Assembly: GCA_934229785.1 (NCBI GenBank)
Contig: CAKQEA010000009.1
Location: 17,325 to 81,324, forward strand
Length of the DNA stretch: 64,000 nucleotides
Reading direction: 5' to 3'
DNA from: an uncultured Anaeroplasmataceae bacterium
Lineage (GTDB): Bacteria; Bacillota_I; Bacilli_A; Acholeplasmatales; Anaeroplasmataceae
Shown here: piece by piece, positions 1 through 7,421 of the stretch
Layout of the letters: each line of letters begins with the position of its first letter
Numbering within the stretch: the stretch's first letter is position 1
Translations under genes and position numbers: made by a program
Notes under the pieces: generated by a model
Database searches by the model: none
What the model was told of the DNA's origin: nothing
Seen by the model: the letters and a program-made list of their open reading frames with translations, nothing else

Positions 1-220
1 CCTTATTTCGACCATATCCAGTACCAACAAGATAACATAAATCCTTAGGACTATTTAAATCTGGAACCTCTTTAATTGCCTCATTAAGAGCTTCCTCTGC
101 ACTTAAAACTGAATTGATTCGGCTACGTGTTGTTACATTTGCAACCATTTCACCCTTTTCATTTAAAATTACACATTTAGTGTAAGTACTTCCTGAATCA
201 CAACCACCAAAATATTTCAT
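1..220 (-). CDS. 2-hydroxyacyl-CoA dehydratase activator (BadF/BadG/HgdC-type ATPase), N-terminal part
   Basis: The 73 codons in the window carry the ASKHA ATPase signature GCDSGSTYTK near the N-terminus and GTGYGRNK near the cut edge, both typical of HgdC/BadF/BcrA-type activators. In the known family this homodimeric Fe-S protein hydrolyses ATP to drive a low-potential electron into a 2-hydroxyacyl-CoA dehydratase or benzoyl-CoA reductase. The start is ATG at 220 with an AGGAG Shine-Dalgarno at 231-235. It is the last visible gene of the minus-strand operon and lies 13 bases after the large dehydratase-like subunit, which fits the usual partner arrangement. The C-terminal half, including the Cys ligands of the bridging cluster, is outside the window, so it is unknown whether it is the single-domain form or a long fused form. 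Confidence 0.9.
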   Translation of the reverse strand, partial: MKYFGGCDSGSTYTKCVILNEKGEMVANVTTRSRINSVLSAEEALNEAIKEVPDLNSPKDLCYLVGTGYGRNK

Positions 221-233
221 TTTTTATTTCCTC

Positions 234-1781
234 CTACCATGAATTTGCATCATCAATAATTTCAAGTGATGGATCAACTGGCTCCTCACGCATTATAGAA
301 CGCATATATCTATTTACATCATCACGAACACTTTGACGTGAAATAACTCTAGGGTCCATCAAATCATGATTAACCCAAATAAGCCTAATTCCATGTTCAC
401 GAGCTCTTTGTTCAAACATACCATGCATACCATCTAGAGCCTTACAGCTAATATGCTCCCACAAAATAACCATATCAGCATTATAATACTCACAGAATCT
501 CCACAAATCATCAAGTAAAACCTCATAACCACCATGAGTTCTATTTCTCATAATCATTTCTTGATATAATTTAGCGATATCATAAATTGCTTGTTCCTTG
601 TTATCCTCTGAAAGCTTGTCAAAATAAACCAAGCTTAGCATATCAACAAGAGGTAAAATTCCCCAACAATTTTGAAGCCATGGTAAGAAGTCAGTATAAT
701 ATTGAGCCTGAACACCCCAAATAATAGCACGATGTCTATATTCCTTACAAACCATTTCATGATTTTTAAATGCAGCCTGAGCTAGTTTTGTAATCTTTTC
801 ATCTGCACGTAGAAATGCTGGGGCTCTACCTGCAACAGCCATATAGGTTGTTTCAGAATATAAGGCCAAGTTAGCACCAAAAACCTGGGGATAATCTGTT
901 CTAGATAATTCCATCCAACCAAAACGGTGTTGATTTTCCTTATTAAATCTCTTTATATTTGTAAAATAAGCATCCCAATCCCATTTTTCACCAGTATTAT
1001 CCTCAATAAACTTTATAGCATTTCTAATTTCTTGAGCTGCATATTCCTGAACACCTTCTTCTGTGTGACGAAGTGGAGCAGCAATTTGAAAGCACGGAAT
1101 ACCTTCCTTTTCATATCTTCTTGTTAAAATACCATTACCCATTAATGAACCATCACATGTAGTATTACATTGAACAACACAGGCACCAAAAATAGGAATA
1201 TCATCATCAATAACTACACCAGCCTCAGCCGCAGGCATTGGGCAAACATCACCTGGAAGTCCCATTTCTTGAACAACATCAAGATAATGGGTAACTGATG
1301 AACCATTCAACAATACAGAAACATACACTGCTGCAGTTTCCCAACTTACAGATTTTAAATTAGGAAACCCACACATAATTGTAAACATTTCATTTTCATC
1401 TAAAACAACAATCTTCTTAGAAAGCTTTTGATTATTTCCACAATTTTTATCTGCATGGAAGGCTGTATTTAAAAGATCTGCCACATCCTTGGCAACTAAA
1501 TCATATTCTTGATGCGCAATTCTTAAATGCTTACCACGTAAACCAGCTGTATGCTTATCAATCATCATTGGTACGGCCAAATAATTAATCATCCAACGAT
1601 ACCTAAAAAAGCCCTTTAAATTAGCTGGCTTAACTATAAATTTAGCAAGCATACCCATAATTTTAAGCCAGCAAAAGAAATCATACATTGTATCTTTAAA
1701 TCCACGCCATTCACGACGACGTCTAACCTTACCATGAGAATATAGCTTTCCTAGCTGTTCACTTCCAACTTTACTACTCAT
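234..1781 (-). CDS. 2-hydroxyacyl-CoA dehydratase-family subunit (long form)
   Basis: This 515-residue protein belongs to the HGD-D superfamily of 2-hydroxyacyl-CoA dehydratases and benzoyl-CoA reductases. Candidate cluster ligands are C180 in DVCPMPAAEAG, the C201/C205/C209 group in ACVVQCNTTCDGSL, and C446 in WEHISCKALDG. It is somewhat longer than the usual 400-480 residue subunits. Its start overlaps the end of the preceding subunit by four bases (ATGA), so the two are translationally coupled, and an activator ATPase follows. Known members bind [4Fe-4S] or double-cubane clusters and perform ATP-driven reductions or dehydrations. The substrate cannot be read here: no CoA-transferase, 2-hydroxyacid dehydrogenase or acyl-CoA dehydrogenase gene is in view. 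The upstream nickel-maturation genes are unusual for this family. Confidence 0.8.
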   Translation of the reverse strand: MSSKVGSEQLGKLYSHGKVRRRREWRGFKDTMYDFFCWLKIMGMLAKFIVKPANLKGFFRYRWMINYLAVPMMIDKHTAGLRGKHLRIAHQEYDLVAKDVADLLNTAFHADKNCGNNQKLSKKIVVLDENEMFTIMCGFPNLKSVSWETAAVYVSVLLNGSSVTHYLDVVQEMGLPGDVCPMPAAEAGVVIDDDIPIFGACVVQCNTTCDGSLMGNGILTRRYEKEGIPCFQIAAPLRHTEEGVQEYAAQEIRNAIKFIEDNTGEKWDWDAYFTNIKRFNKENQHRFGWMELSRTDYPQVFGANLALYSETTYMAVAGRAPAFLRADEKITKLAQAAFKNHEMVCKEYRHRAIIWGVQAQYYTDFLPWLQNCWGILPLVDMLSLVYFDKLSEDNKEQAIYDIAKLYQEMIMRNRTHGGYEVLLDDLWRFCEYYNADMVILWEHISCKALDGMHGMFEQRAREHGIRLIWVNHDLMDPRVISRQSVRDDVNRYMRSIMREEPVDPSLEIIDDANSW

Positions 1782-2971
1782 TTTTTAGATGCCTCCTGTA
1801 TCTTTTTAATTTCAATACTTTCAACAAATGCTTGAACACGTGTTTTTAACTGACCAGAGCTTCCAACAGCGTATGGTCTATCAATAGATAGAACTGGATA
1901 ATTATATTCATTTCTTAAAATAAATGTTCCAGTCATTCTTTCATAAGCCCATGGATCACAGAATTTCATTTGTTCATAAATAATACCATCAGCCTTATAT
2001 TCCTTAGCAATCTTATCAACATAAGTCTTTCTTGCCTTCATCTTATCAGAATTCATATGACGAGGACACATACAATTCATTAAATAATGACGACATATTT
2101 GAGTTAAAACATCCTCATTATCATTTAAAACAATCTCTTCTCTACCAGGTAAAGATCCAAAGCAGAATCTATCCGCAACAACCATTGCTCCTGACTCCTC
2201 AACTAGCTTAATCATATCAATATCATCAACCTCAGAGCCTACAAATACAACTCTAGCTCGATACTTTTTCTTCTCATCAGGAACCCTTGTTTTAATTTCC
2301 TCTAACGTTTCCTCAAGCTTATCAATAATCAAATTATGTGGACACACATAGGATACCATGCAAATAACATGAAATTCATAACCAGTAATTCTAGGATGTT
2401 CGTCCTTTCTAAAATTACCAATTTCAGTTATAACTCTACATAATCTATTATGCTTAAAAACAGCTCTTCTTAAAGCTTCATCACTAACATCAGTACCAAA
2501 ATGATCATGAAGCTCATTTAATATTTTTTTTCTACATTCAGATACATAAAGGCTTAATCCATTTTCATCAGCCTTCATTGGTACTTCCATATACTTATAA
2601 AAGAAATCGTCATTTGGAATAGTTTTTAAAAGTTCCATATTTTCAACACAACGATTAATCATTGTACAACCATCAGGAGCAATTAAACAATCTAAAAATT
2701 GGTATCCTCCCTCAATCGCCCTTTCAAGCAAAGCTCTTGTATACTCACACAAAAAACTCGTTAAATAGTAAGTACCCATCTCCATTGAACCAGTTCTAGG
2801 TGCTCGTAGACGTGCTGAAAAGGTATTATCTAAGTTAAGTAATACCTCAGGAACCTGATAGCATACACTACCAACGCACTTTAAACCTTTAGCCTTAGCT
2901 TCTTTAATTAAATCATTATTTGCATTATCTAAAAGCTGTTCAAAATAATACAAATGCCTTAAATCTCTCAT
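1778..2971 (-). CDS. 2-hydroxyacyl-CoA dehydratase-family subunit (short form)
   Basis: A 397-residue HGD-D family protein. Cysteines at 32, 37, 75, 95, 102 and 108 (the last three in DCLIAPDGCTMINRCVE) and about 338 (KFCDPWAYE) sit where cluster-binding cysteines occur in the family. The C-terminal pattern KTRVQAFVE is typical of the superfamily. It presumably pairs with the overlapping 515-residue subunit as a heterodimer powered by the downstream activator. The start has a strong GAGGGGG site overlapping the CooC stop region, so the nickel genes and the dehydratase genes are one transcription and translation unit. The substrate is unknown. A double-cubane-cluster protein or another small-molecule reductase is as likely as a true 2-hydroxyacyl-CoA dehydratase. 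Confidence 0.82.
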   Translation of the reverse strand: MRDLRHLYYFEQLLDNANNDLIKEAKAKGLKCVGSVCYQVPEVLLNLDNTFSARLRAPRTGSMEMGTYYLTSFLCEYTRALLERAIEGGYQFLDCLIAPDGCTMINRCVENMELLKTIPNDDFFYKYMEVPMKADENGLSLYVSECRKKILNELHDHFGTDVSDEALRRAVFKHNRLCRVITEIGNFRKDEHPRITGYEFHVICMVSYVCPHNLIIDKLEETLEEIKTRVPDEKKKYRARVVFVGSEVDDIDMIKLVEESGAMVVADRFCFGSLPGREEIVLNDNEDVLTQICRHYLMNCMCPRHMNSDKMKARKTYVDKIAKEYKADGIIYEQMKFCDPWAYERMTGTFILRNEYNYPVLSIDRPYAVGSSGQLKTRVQAFVESIEIKKIQEASKK

Positions 2972-2972
2972 T

Positions 2973-3737
2973 TTATTCCCCCTCTAACAATTTTTCTATA
3001 GCAATCTTTGTTTTTTGATATATTATAGAATTTGAATCAAGTTCAAATATACTATCCCCCATCATATCAGATTTAGCTATTTTTCTATCATCAGGAATAA
3101 AAGTTAAAACATTTAACCCTAATGTATCAATAGAATCAACATAGCTTAAATCAATTACACGATTAACAATCAAACCGTAATGTTTAAAATTAACCAATCT
3201 TTTTGAAACATCATAAATAGTTCTGCCAACCTCAAGCCCCTTCCTTGAGCCATCTGAAACTAAAACAAGATGACTAACAGAATCCATAACTCTTCTGTTA
3301 ATCTGTTCAATACCGGCTTCACCATCAATAACAATAAAATCATAGTTAGAGGCAATCATAGAAATTACCTCCTTCAAATAGGCATTAACCTTACAATAGC
3401 AACCACTAGCCTCAGGTCTACCAATAGCTAAGAAAGATAAATTATTAATTTCAACAATCGAATCTACCATTCTATACTTAGCCTCTGAAAGCATCTTAAT
3501 AGCTGAATCAGTTTTCCCATCCTCAACAGTTGAAACAAATAAATTTCTTATATCATCAACAGTTGATGAAACACTAACACCTAAAGCCGTAGCTAACCCA
3601 ACAGCTGGATCAGCATCTATCGCAAGTATCCTTTTATCTGGATACTTTTCCATTAAAATTCTAATCATCAAAGCAGAAATTGAAGTCTTACCAACTCCAC
3701 CCTTACCGACAAGCGCAATAATTATAGGATTATTCAC
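2973..3737 (-). CDS. cooC: CooC-type nickel-insertion ATPase
   Basis: This is a 254-residue MinD/CooC-type P-loop ATPase with a deviant Walker A GKGGVGKT at about residues 11-18, DADPAVGLA after it, and a GCYCKVN segment placing a C-x-C pair at about 113/115. That is the position and spacing of the dimer-interface nickel site of CooC (C112/C114 in the Carboxydothermus protein). Characterised CooC/AcsF proteins use ATP to insert Ni into CO dehydrogenase or acetyl-CoA synthase. I chose GTG at 3737, because AAAGG lies 9 bases upstream and it overlaps the cooT-like stop by 8 bases. An ATG at 3746 directly abuts the same Shine-Dalgarno and is less likely. No CODH or ACS gene is visible, so its client here may be the adjacent HGD-D-like enzyme. 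Confidence 0.82.
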   Translation of the reverse strand: MNNPIIIALVGKGGVGKTSISALMIRILMEKYPDKRILAIDADPAVGLATALGVSVSSTVDDIRNLFVSTVEDGKTDSAIKMLSEAKYRMVDSIVEINNLSFLAIGRPEASGCYCKVNAYLKEVISMIASNYDFIVIDGEAGIEQINRRVMDSVSHLVLVSDGSRKGLEVGRTIYDVSKRLVNFKHYGLIVNRVIDLSYVDSIDTLGLNVLTFIPDDRKIAKSDMMGDSIFELDSNSIIYQKTKIAIEKLLEGE

Positions 3738-3933
3738 ATTTACCATCCTTTGTATTAATGATAATGTAATTATCAATCAAATCAACCTTATCAATACAGC
3801 CAATAACAGTTTTTTTTCTTTCCATTAAATCAACTAAAGTTATCTTATCCTTATCAATTTTCAAATTACTAACATTATTCATTAACACTGAATCATCAGA
3901 AATAACATTTTCATAAACAGTAGATAAACACAT
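3730..3933 (-). CDS. cooT: CooT-family nickel-binding protein
   Basis: A 67-residue protein beginning MCLSTVYEN, continuing through DKDKITLVDLMERKKTVIG and ending in a beta-rich segment. Both length and pattern match the CooT family, in which the N-terminal Met-Cys (C2) of a small homodimer binds Ni(II). CooT assists nickel delivery to CO dehydrogenase in Rhodospirillum. Its ATG overlaps the preceding stop as TAATG, and its own end overlaps the CooC-type GTG start, so the three small genes are translationally coupled. The metal role is inferred from family and context, not shown directly. Confidence 0.8.
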   Translation of the reverse strand: MCLSTVYENVISDDSVLMNNVSNLKIDKDKITLVDLMERKKTVIGCIDKVDLIDNYIIINTKDGKCE

Positions 3934-4145
3934 TATTTTCTTACCTTCTTTAAAGCATCTTCAAGCTTACCATTAGCCCTATCATAAATTGAAATTGCTT
4001 CTAAAATTTCATCATATGCTTCTTTATTTTTAACAGCATCGAGTTTCAAAGCCAGTTCTCTTAATTCATTATTATGTGCCTTATTATGATTAACTAAATA
4101 ATTAATAAGCGCAATAAGTTCATCTAAATCGTTTACGTTATTCAT
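3933..4145 (-). CDS. Small helical HNxxHxxE protein of the nickel operon
   Basis: A 70-residue, mostly helical protein. The segment LVNHNKAHNNE (H20, N21, H24, E27) and a later ANGKLEDAL segment resemble small metal-associated helical proteins that I recall being encoded near CooT or cobalt/nickel transport genes. I cannot confirm the family name. H20, H24 and E27 fall on one helical face and could bind a metal. It is the first gene of the operon, with a GAGGTG Shine-Dalgarno and an extended -10 promoter close upstream. It overlaps the cooT-like start by one base. Function is unproven. A nickel chaperone or scaffold is an inference from the neighbours. Confidence 0.6.
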   Translation of the reverse strand: MNNVNDLDELIALINYLVNHNKAHNNELRELALKLDAVKNKEAYDEILEAISIYDRANGKLEDALKKVRK

Positions 4146-4179
4146 TTTTACACCTCATTTTATAGCTATATTTTAATTA

Positions 4180-4188
4180 ATTATACCA
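4180..4188 (-). promoter_or_regulatory. Extended -10 promoter of the nickel/HGD-D operon
   Basis: Read on the minus strand this is TGGTATAAT, a perfect -10 with a TGn extension, about 35 bases before the first start codon. No good -35 lies at 16-18 bases, as is common for extended -10 promoters. Confidence 0.5.
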
Positions 4189-4200
4189 TATAAAACTTCA

Positions 4201-4233
4201 TTTTTTTACAAAATGTAGAAAAATGTAAAAAAA
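4201..4233. promoter_or_regulatory. Perfect inverted repeat TTTTTTTACA-N13-TGTAAAAAAA
   Basis: Two 10-base arms separated by 13 bases lie immediately upstream of the extended -10 promoter of the nickel operon. Position and widely spaced symmetry suit a regulator-binding site, possibly metal responsive. It could also be an A/T-tract bend. The rest of 4234-4376 is A/T-rich and shows only a small hairpin at about 4315-4333. Confidence 0.4.
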
Positions 4234-4376
4234 GAAATAAAAAAATTATTTCTTGAAAATATATAAATTTAAACCATTAAGTATTAACAAATTGAAAAAA
4301 ATTAATTTACAGTATCAAAATATTATTTTGATATATTATTTCTACATTAGATAATAAACCATATTTTATTTTTCAT

Positions 4377-5123
4377 TTACTCCAACTCCCATCCTGCATA
4401 GATTTTTACTTCTTTGAATATCTCTTTTCCTTCAGAATCATATTCTATTTGTGGTACTTCATCTTTTTCGAAATCCCATTTGTTTATACACTCTACCTCC
4501 TTATACCATCCTTTAAATTTATATCCTTCTCTATATGGTATAGGTGGTTCTACATTCACTATAGCACCAGATACATAATCTACAAAATATGTATTTTCTG
4601 TTCCATCATTTATGTAATAATTTACATTTGCCATTTCAATAAAAGTCACTTTATTATCCTCTCTACGAGTTTTATCAAGATAATAATTTTGTTTTGACAC
4701 ATATGTTAACGATTTTTCATACGGTCCCCTAAATAATTTATTGCTATTTACATCTCCCCAAAATATTTTTTCAACATTTGGTAGTTTATCATAAAAATCA
4801 TCAATATCAGAATTACTAAAACCACTTGGAAAATATATAGTTTTTAGTTTTTCACTTTTGAATTCTGCATATTCTGCCCCCATATCATAACGACATCCAA
4901 TACTCATTACTCTTTTACCATTTAATATTGATGGTATTACTATGGTTTCCTCTTGTTGTCCTTTTTTTGACAAACCCATAATCATAATTTCTCTTGTATC
5001 AAGATTAATCTTATACGTAAACAAGCCACTTGTTCTAGTTATTCCCCCATTAGTACATGAATATAATAACAGCATTAAACTAAATAGCATTATAAATGAA
5101 ATATATTTAATAACCTTTTTCAT
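4377..5123 (-). CDS. Secreted lipoprotein with InlB-type repeat, copy 1
   Basis: A 248-residue protein with a lipoprotein signal peptide ending in LLLYSC (lipobox Cys about 23). The first ~115 residues, around VSIPSILNGKRVMSIG-like and GFSNSDID segments, look leucine-rich-repeat- or BspA-like. The C-terminus is an InlB B-repeat/Listeria-Bacteroides-type module with YREGYKFKGWYKE and a final IYAGWELE. It is predicted to be anchored outside the membrane. It is an in-place tandem duplicate of the gene upstream: the start ATG directly follows the TAA of copy 2, and its Shine-Dalgarno (GGAGT) lies inside the end of copy 2. The two copies are nearly identical at both ends but differ strongly across about residues 120-170. 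Surface adhesion is a guess based on the domain types. Confidence 0.75.
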   Translation of the reverse strand: MKKVIKYISFIMLFSLMLLLYSCTNGGITRTSGLFTYKINLDTREIMIMGLSKKGQQEETIVIPSILNGKRVMSIGCRYDMGAEYAEFKSEKLKTIYFPSGFSNSDIDDFYDKLPNVEKIFWGDVNSNKLFRGPYEKSLTYVSKQNYYLDKTRREDNKVTFIEMANVNYYINDGTENTYFVDYVSGAIVNVEPPIPYREGYKFKGWYKEVECINKWDFEKDEVPQIEYDSEGKEIFKEVKIYAGWELE

Positions 5124-5864
5124 TTACTCCAACTCCCATCCTGCATAGATTTTTACTTCTTTGAATATCTCTTTTCCTTCAGAATCATATTCTATTTGTG
5201 GTACTTCATCTTTTTCGAAATCCCATTTGTTTATACACTCTACCTCCTTATACCATCCTTTAAATTTATATCCTTCTCTATATGGTATAGGTGGTTCTAC
5301 ATTCACTACAGCACCAGATACATAATCTACAAAATATGTATTTTCTGTTCCATCATTTATGCAATATACTACATTAGCTATATCTATAAATGGTAAGTCA
5401 TAAAATTCATTCTCTTTTTTTTCAAAATTTTGTTTTGAAACATATGTTTTTGACAATTGATATGGGCCTCTACAAATTCTATTATATTTGTGATCTCCCC
5501 AAAATACTTTTTCAACATTTGTTAGTTTATCATAAAAACCATCAATATCAGAATTACTAAAACCACTTGGAAAATATATAGTTTTTAGCTTTTCACTTTC
5601 AAATTCTGCATATTCTGCCCCCATATCATAACGACATCCAATACTCATTACTCTTTTACCATTTAATATTGATGGTATTACTATTGTTTCCTCTTGTTGT
5701 CCTTTTTTTGACAATCCCATAATCATAATTTCTCTTGTATCAAGATTGATCTTATACGTAAACAAGCCACTTGTTCTAGTTATTCCACCATTAGTACATG
5801 AACATAATAACAGCATTAAACTAAATATCATTATAAATGAAATAAATTTAATAACCTTTTTCAT
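5124..5864 (-). CDS. Secreted lipoprotein with InlB-type repeat, copy 2
   Basis: This is the upstream and probably first-transcribed copy, with a lipobox ending LLLCSC and the same C-terminal InlB-type module as copy 1. I chose the second ATG (5864), which lies about 8 bases from GAGGT; the ATG at 5870 is only 2 bases from it. The middle segment (about residues 125-165, containing GDHKYNRICRG) has no close match to the same segment of copy 1, while flanking regions are almost identical. The 247-residue product is a predicted membrane-anchored surface protein of unknown function. The gap upstream, 5871-6051, holds no gene that I can see. Confidence 0.75.
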   Translation of the reverse strand: MKKVIKFISFIMIFSLMLLLCSCTNGGITRTSGLFTYKINLDTREIMIMGLSKKGQQEETIVIPSILNGKRVMSIGCRYDMGAEYAEFESEKLKTIYFPSGFSNSDIDGFYDKLTNVEKVFWGDHKYNRICRGPYQLSKTYVSKQNFEKKENEFYDLPFIDIANVVYCINDGTENTYFVDYVSGAVVNVEPPIPYREGYKFKGWYKEVECINKWDFEKDEVPQIEYDSEGKEIFKEVKIYAGWELE

Positions 5865-6054
5865 AGACATTACCTCAAAACTATGTTAGATTTTATCAAT
5901 TAAACACTTTAAACTAAAAATTATTATTTATTAAAAATTTAAAAGAATTTTAGTTTTTACAATTATGTGTTCTTTATTACTTTAATAATCCAATCAACTA
6001 CAATTTAATTATAATACATAATTCATCAATGTGAATAATTTTTTATTTTTAAGA

Positions 6055-6097
6055 TAAAAAAAAGTAATGACCTTTTTTCTAAAGCCATTACCTTTTT
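6055..6097 (-). terminator. Rho-independent terminator of the alcohol dehydrogenase gene
   Basis: On the minus strand GTAATGGCTTT pairs with AAGGTCATTAC, followed by a run of eight T. Confidence 0.8.
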
Positions 6098-6113
6098 AGT
6101 TAAATGTTTAAAT

Positions 6114-7256
6114 TTACATAAGTTTTTTAAATAATTCAACAACCTCAGCATGAGTTGCTTCCTTTGGATTACCAGGATAGCAGGCATCATGCAAAGCATC
6201 AGTTGCTAGATTGTCAAGATCTGAAGCTAATATCTTCTCACACCTAGTAGGAATACCTACATCAGTTGACAATTTCTTTACAGCATTAATTGCAGCATTA
6301 CGATATTCTTCTTGGCTCATACCAGTAGTATCAACGCCTAAAGCTTCAGCAATATCCTTGTATTTTGTACCGGTTACATCCTTATTAAATTCCATTGAAA
6401 TTGGAAGTAGCATTGCGCAAGCAACACCATGAGGTACATCATAATATGCTGATAATGTATGTGCCATAGCATGGTCTATACCTAAACCAACATTACTAAA
6501 TCCCATACCTGCAATATATTGACCTAGAGCCATACCTTCTCTTCCTTCTTTAGTGTTTTGAACTGCACCTCTTAAAGATTTACCAATAATTTCAATAGCC
6601 TTAATATGGAACATATCTGACATTTCCCAAGCACCACGAGTAATATAACCTTCAATTGCATGAGTTAAGGCATCCATACCAGTTGATGCAGTTAAACCCT
6701 TTGGCATTGATGCCATCATATCAGGATCAACAATTGCAACGATAGGCATATCGTGAGCATCAACACAAACAAATTTTCTCTTCTTTTCAACATCAGTAAT
6801 TACATAATTAATAGTAACCTCAGCGGCAGTACCAGCAGTTGTTGCTACTGCGATAATAGGTAAGCAAGGCTTCTTTGTTGGAGCTACTCCTTCAAGGGAG
6901 CGTACATCTCTAAATTCTGGGTTAGTCATAATAATACCAATAGCCTTAGATGTATCCATTGAAGAACCACCACCGATTGCAATAATAAAATCAGCATTAG
7001 CCTTCTTACAAGCCTCTACACCGCTTGTAACATTTTCAATAGTTGGATTTGGCTTAATATTGCTATAAAGCTCATAAGCTACACCACCAGCATCTAATAA
7101 ATCAGTAACCTTTTTAGTAACACCAAATTTTACAAGATCTGGGTCTGAACAAACTAGTGCCTTCTTAAAGCCTCTAGCCTTTGCTTCTGGAACTATATTT
7201 TCAATTGCTCCATGTCCATGATAAGAAGTTTCATTTAACATAAATCTATATGACAT
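6114..7256 (-). CDS. fucO: Iron-containing alcohol dehydrogenase, lactaldehyde reductase type
   Basis: A 380-residue group III alcohol dehydrogenase. The cofactor-binding GGGSSMDTSK segment, DALTHAIEGY, and the metal-binding DHAMAHTLSAYYDVPHG region are all present, so the Asp and three His ligands are intact. Length and N-terminus (MSYRFMLNETSYHGHGA) match the FucO branch, which interconverts lactaldehyde and 1,2-propanediol with NAD(H). Other substrates such as simple aldehydes are possible. It stands alone, with a terminator after it and a plausible promoter before it. It is probably a cytoplasmic enzyme disposing of reducing power during fermentation. No fucose or rhamnose genes are nearby to confirm lactaldehyde as substrate. 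Confidence 0.82.
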   Translation of the reverse strand: MSYRFMLNETSYHGHGAIENIVPEAKARGFKKALVCSDPDLVKFGVTKKVTDLLDAGGVAYELYSNIKPNPTIENVTSGVEACKKANADFIIAIGGGSSMDTSKAIGIIMTNPEFRDVRSLEGVAPTKKPCLPIIAVATTAGTAAEVTINYVITDVEKKRKFVCVDAHDMPIVAIVDPDMMASMPKGLTASTGMDALTHAIEGYITRGAWEMSDMFHIKAIEIIGKSLRGAVQNTKEGREGMALGQYIAGMGFSNVGLGIDHAMAHTLSAYYDVPHGVACAMLLPISMEFNKDVTGTKYKDIAEALGVDTTGMSQEEYRNAAINAVKKLSTDVGIPTRCEKILASDLDNLATDALHDACYPGNPKEATHAEVVELFKKLM

Positions 7257-7301
7257 AATATCTTCCTCCTATGAAATTATAAATGAATTTCTCTACTAAC
7301 A

Positions 7302-7329
7302 ATTATATCTCATTTTTAAATTTGTTAAA
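7302..7329 (-). promoter_or_regulatory. Promoter of the alcohol dehydrogenase gene
   Basis: On the minus strand -35 TTTAAC and -10 TATAAT are 16 bases apart, about 45 bases before the start codon. Confidence 0.45.
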
Positions 7330-7421
7330 GAGAAATAAGTAATTTTTTTTATTTTTATAAACTATTTTTTATTTAATAACTCACTATATTAACAAAATCA
7401 AATTATGCTTAAAATTGAAAT

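Larger units (their letters stand above)
4377..5870 (-). repeat. 747-bp tandem gene duplication
   Basis: Two directly adjacent units, 4377-5123 and 5124-5870, have the same length and near-identical ends with no spacer. The divergent island is confined to the central third of each unit. Confidence 0.9.

Noticed and set aside
927..1127. Plus-strand open frame opposite the dehydratase subunit gene, and similar ones elsewhere
   Set aside because: These mirror frames lack Shine-Dalgarno sites, have biased composition and lie wholly inside well-supported genes.
234..2971. Naming the pair hgdA/hgdB or bcrB/bcrC
   Set aside because: No CoA-transferase, hydroxyacid dehydrogenase or aromatic pathway gene is visible, and nickel genes are in the operon, so the substrate cannot be assigned.
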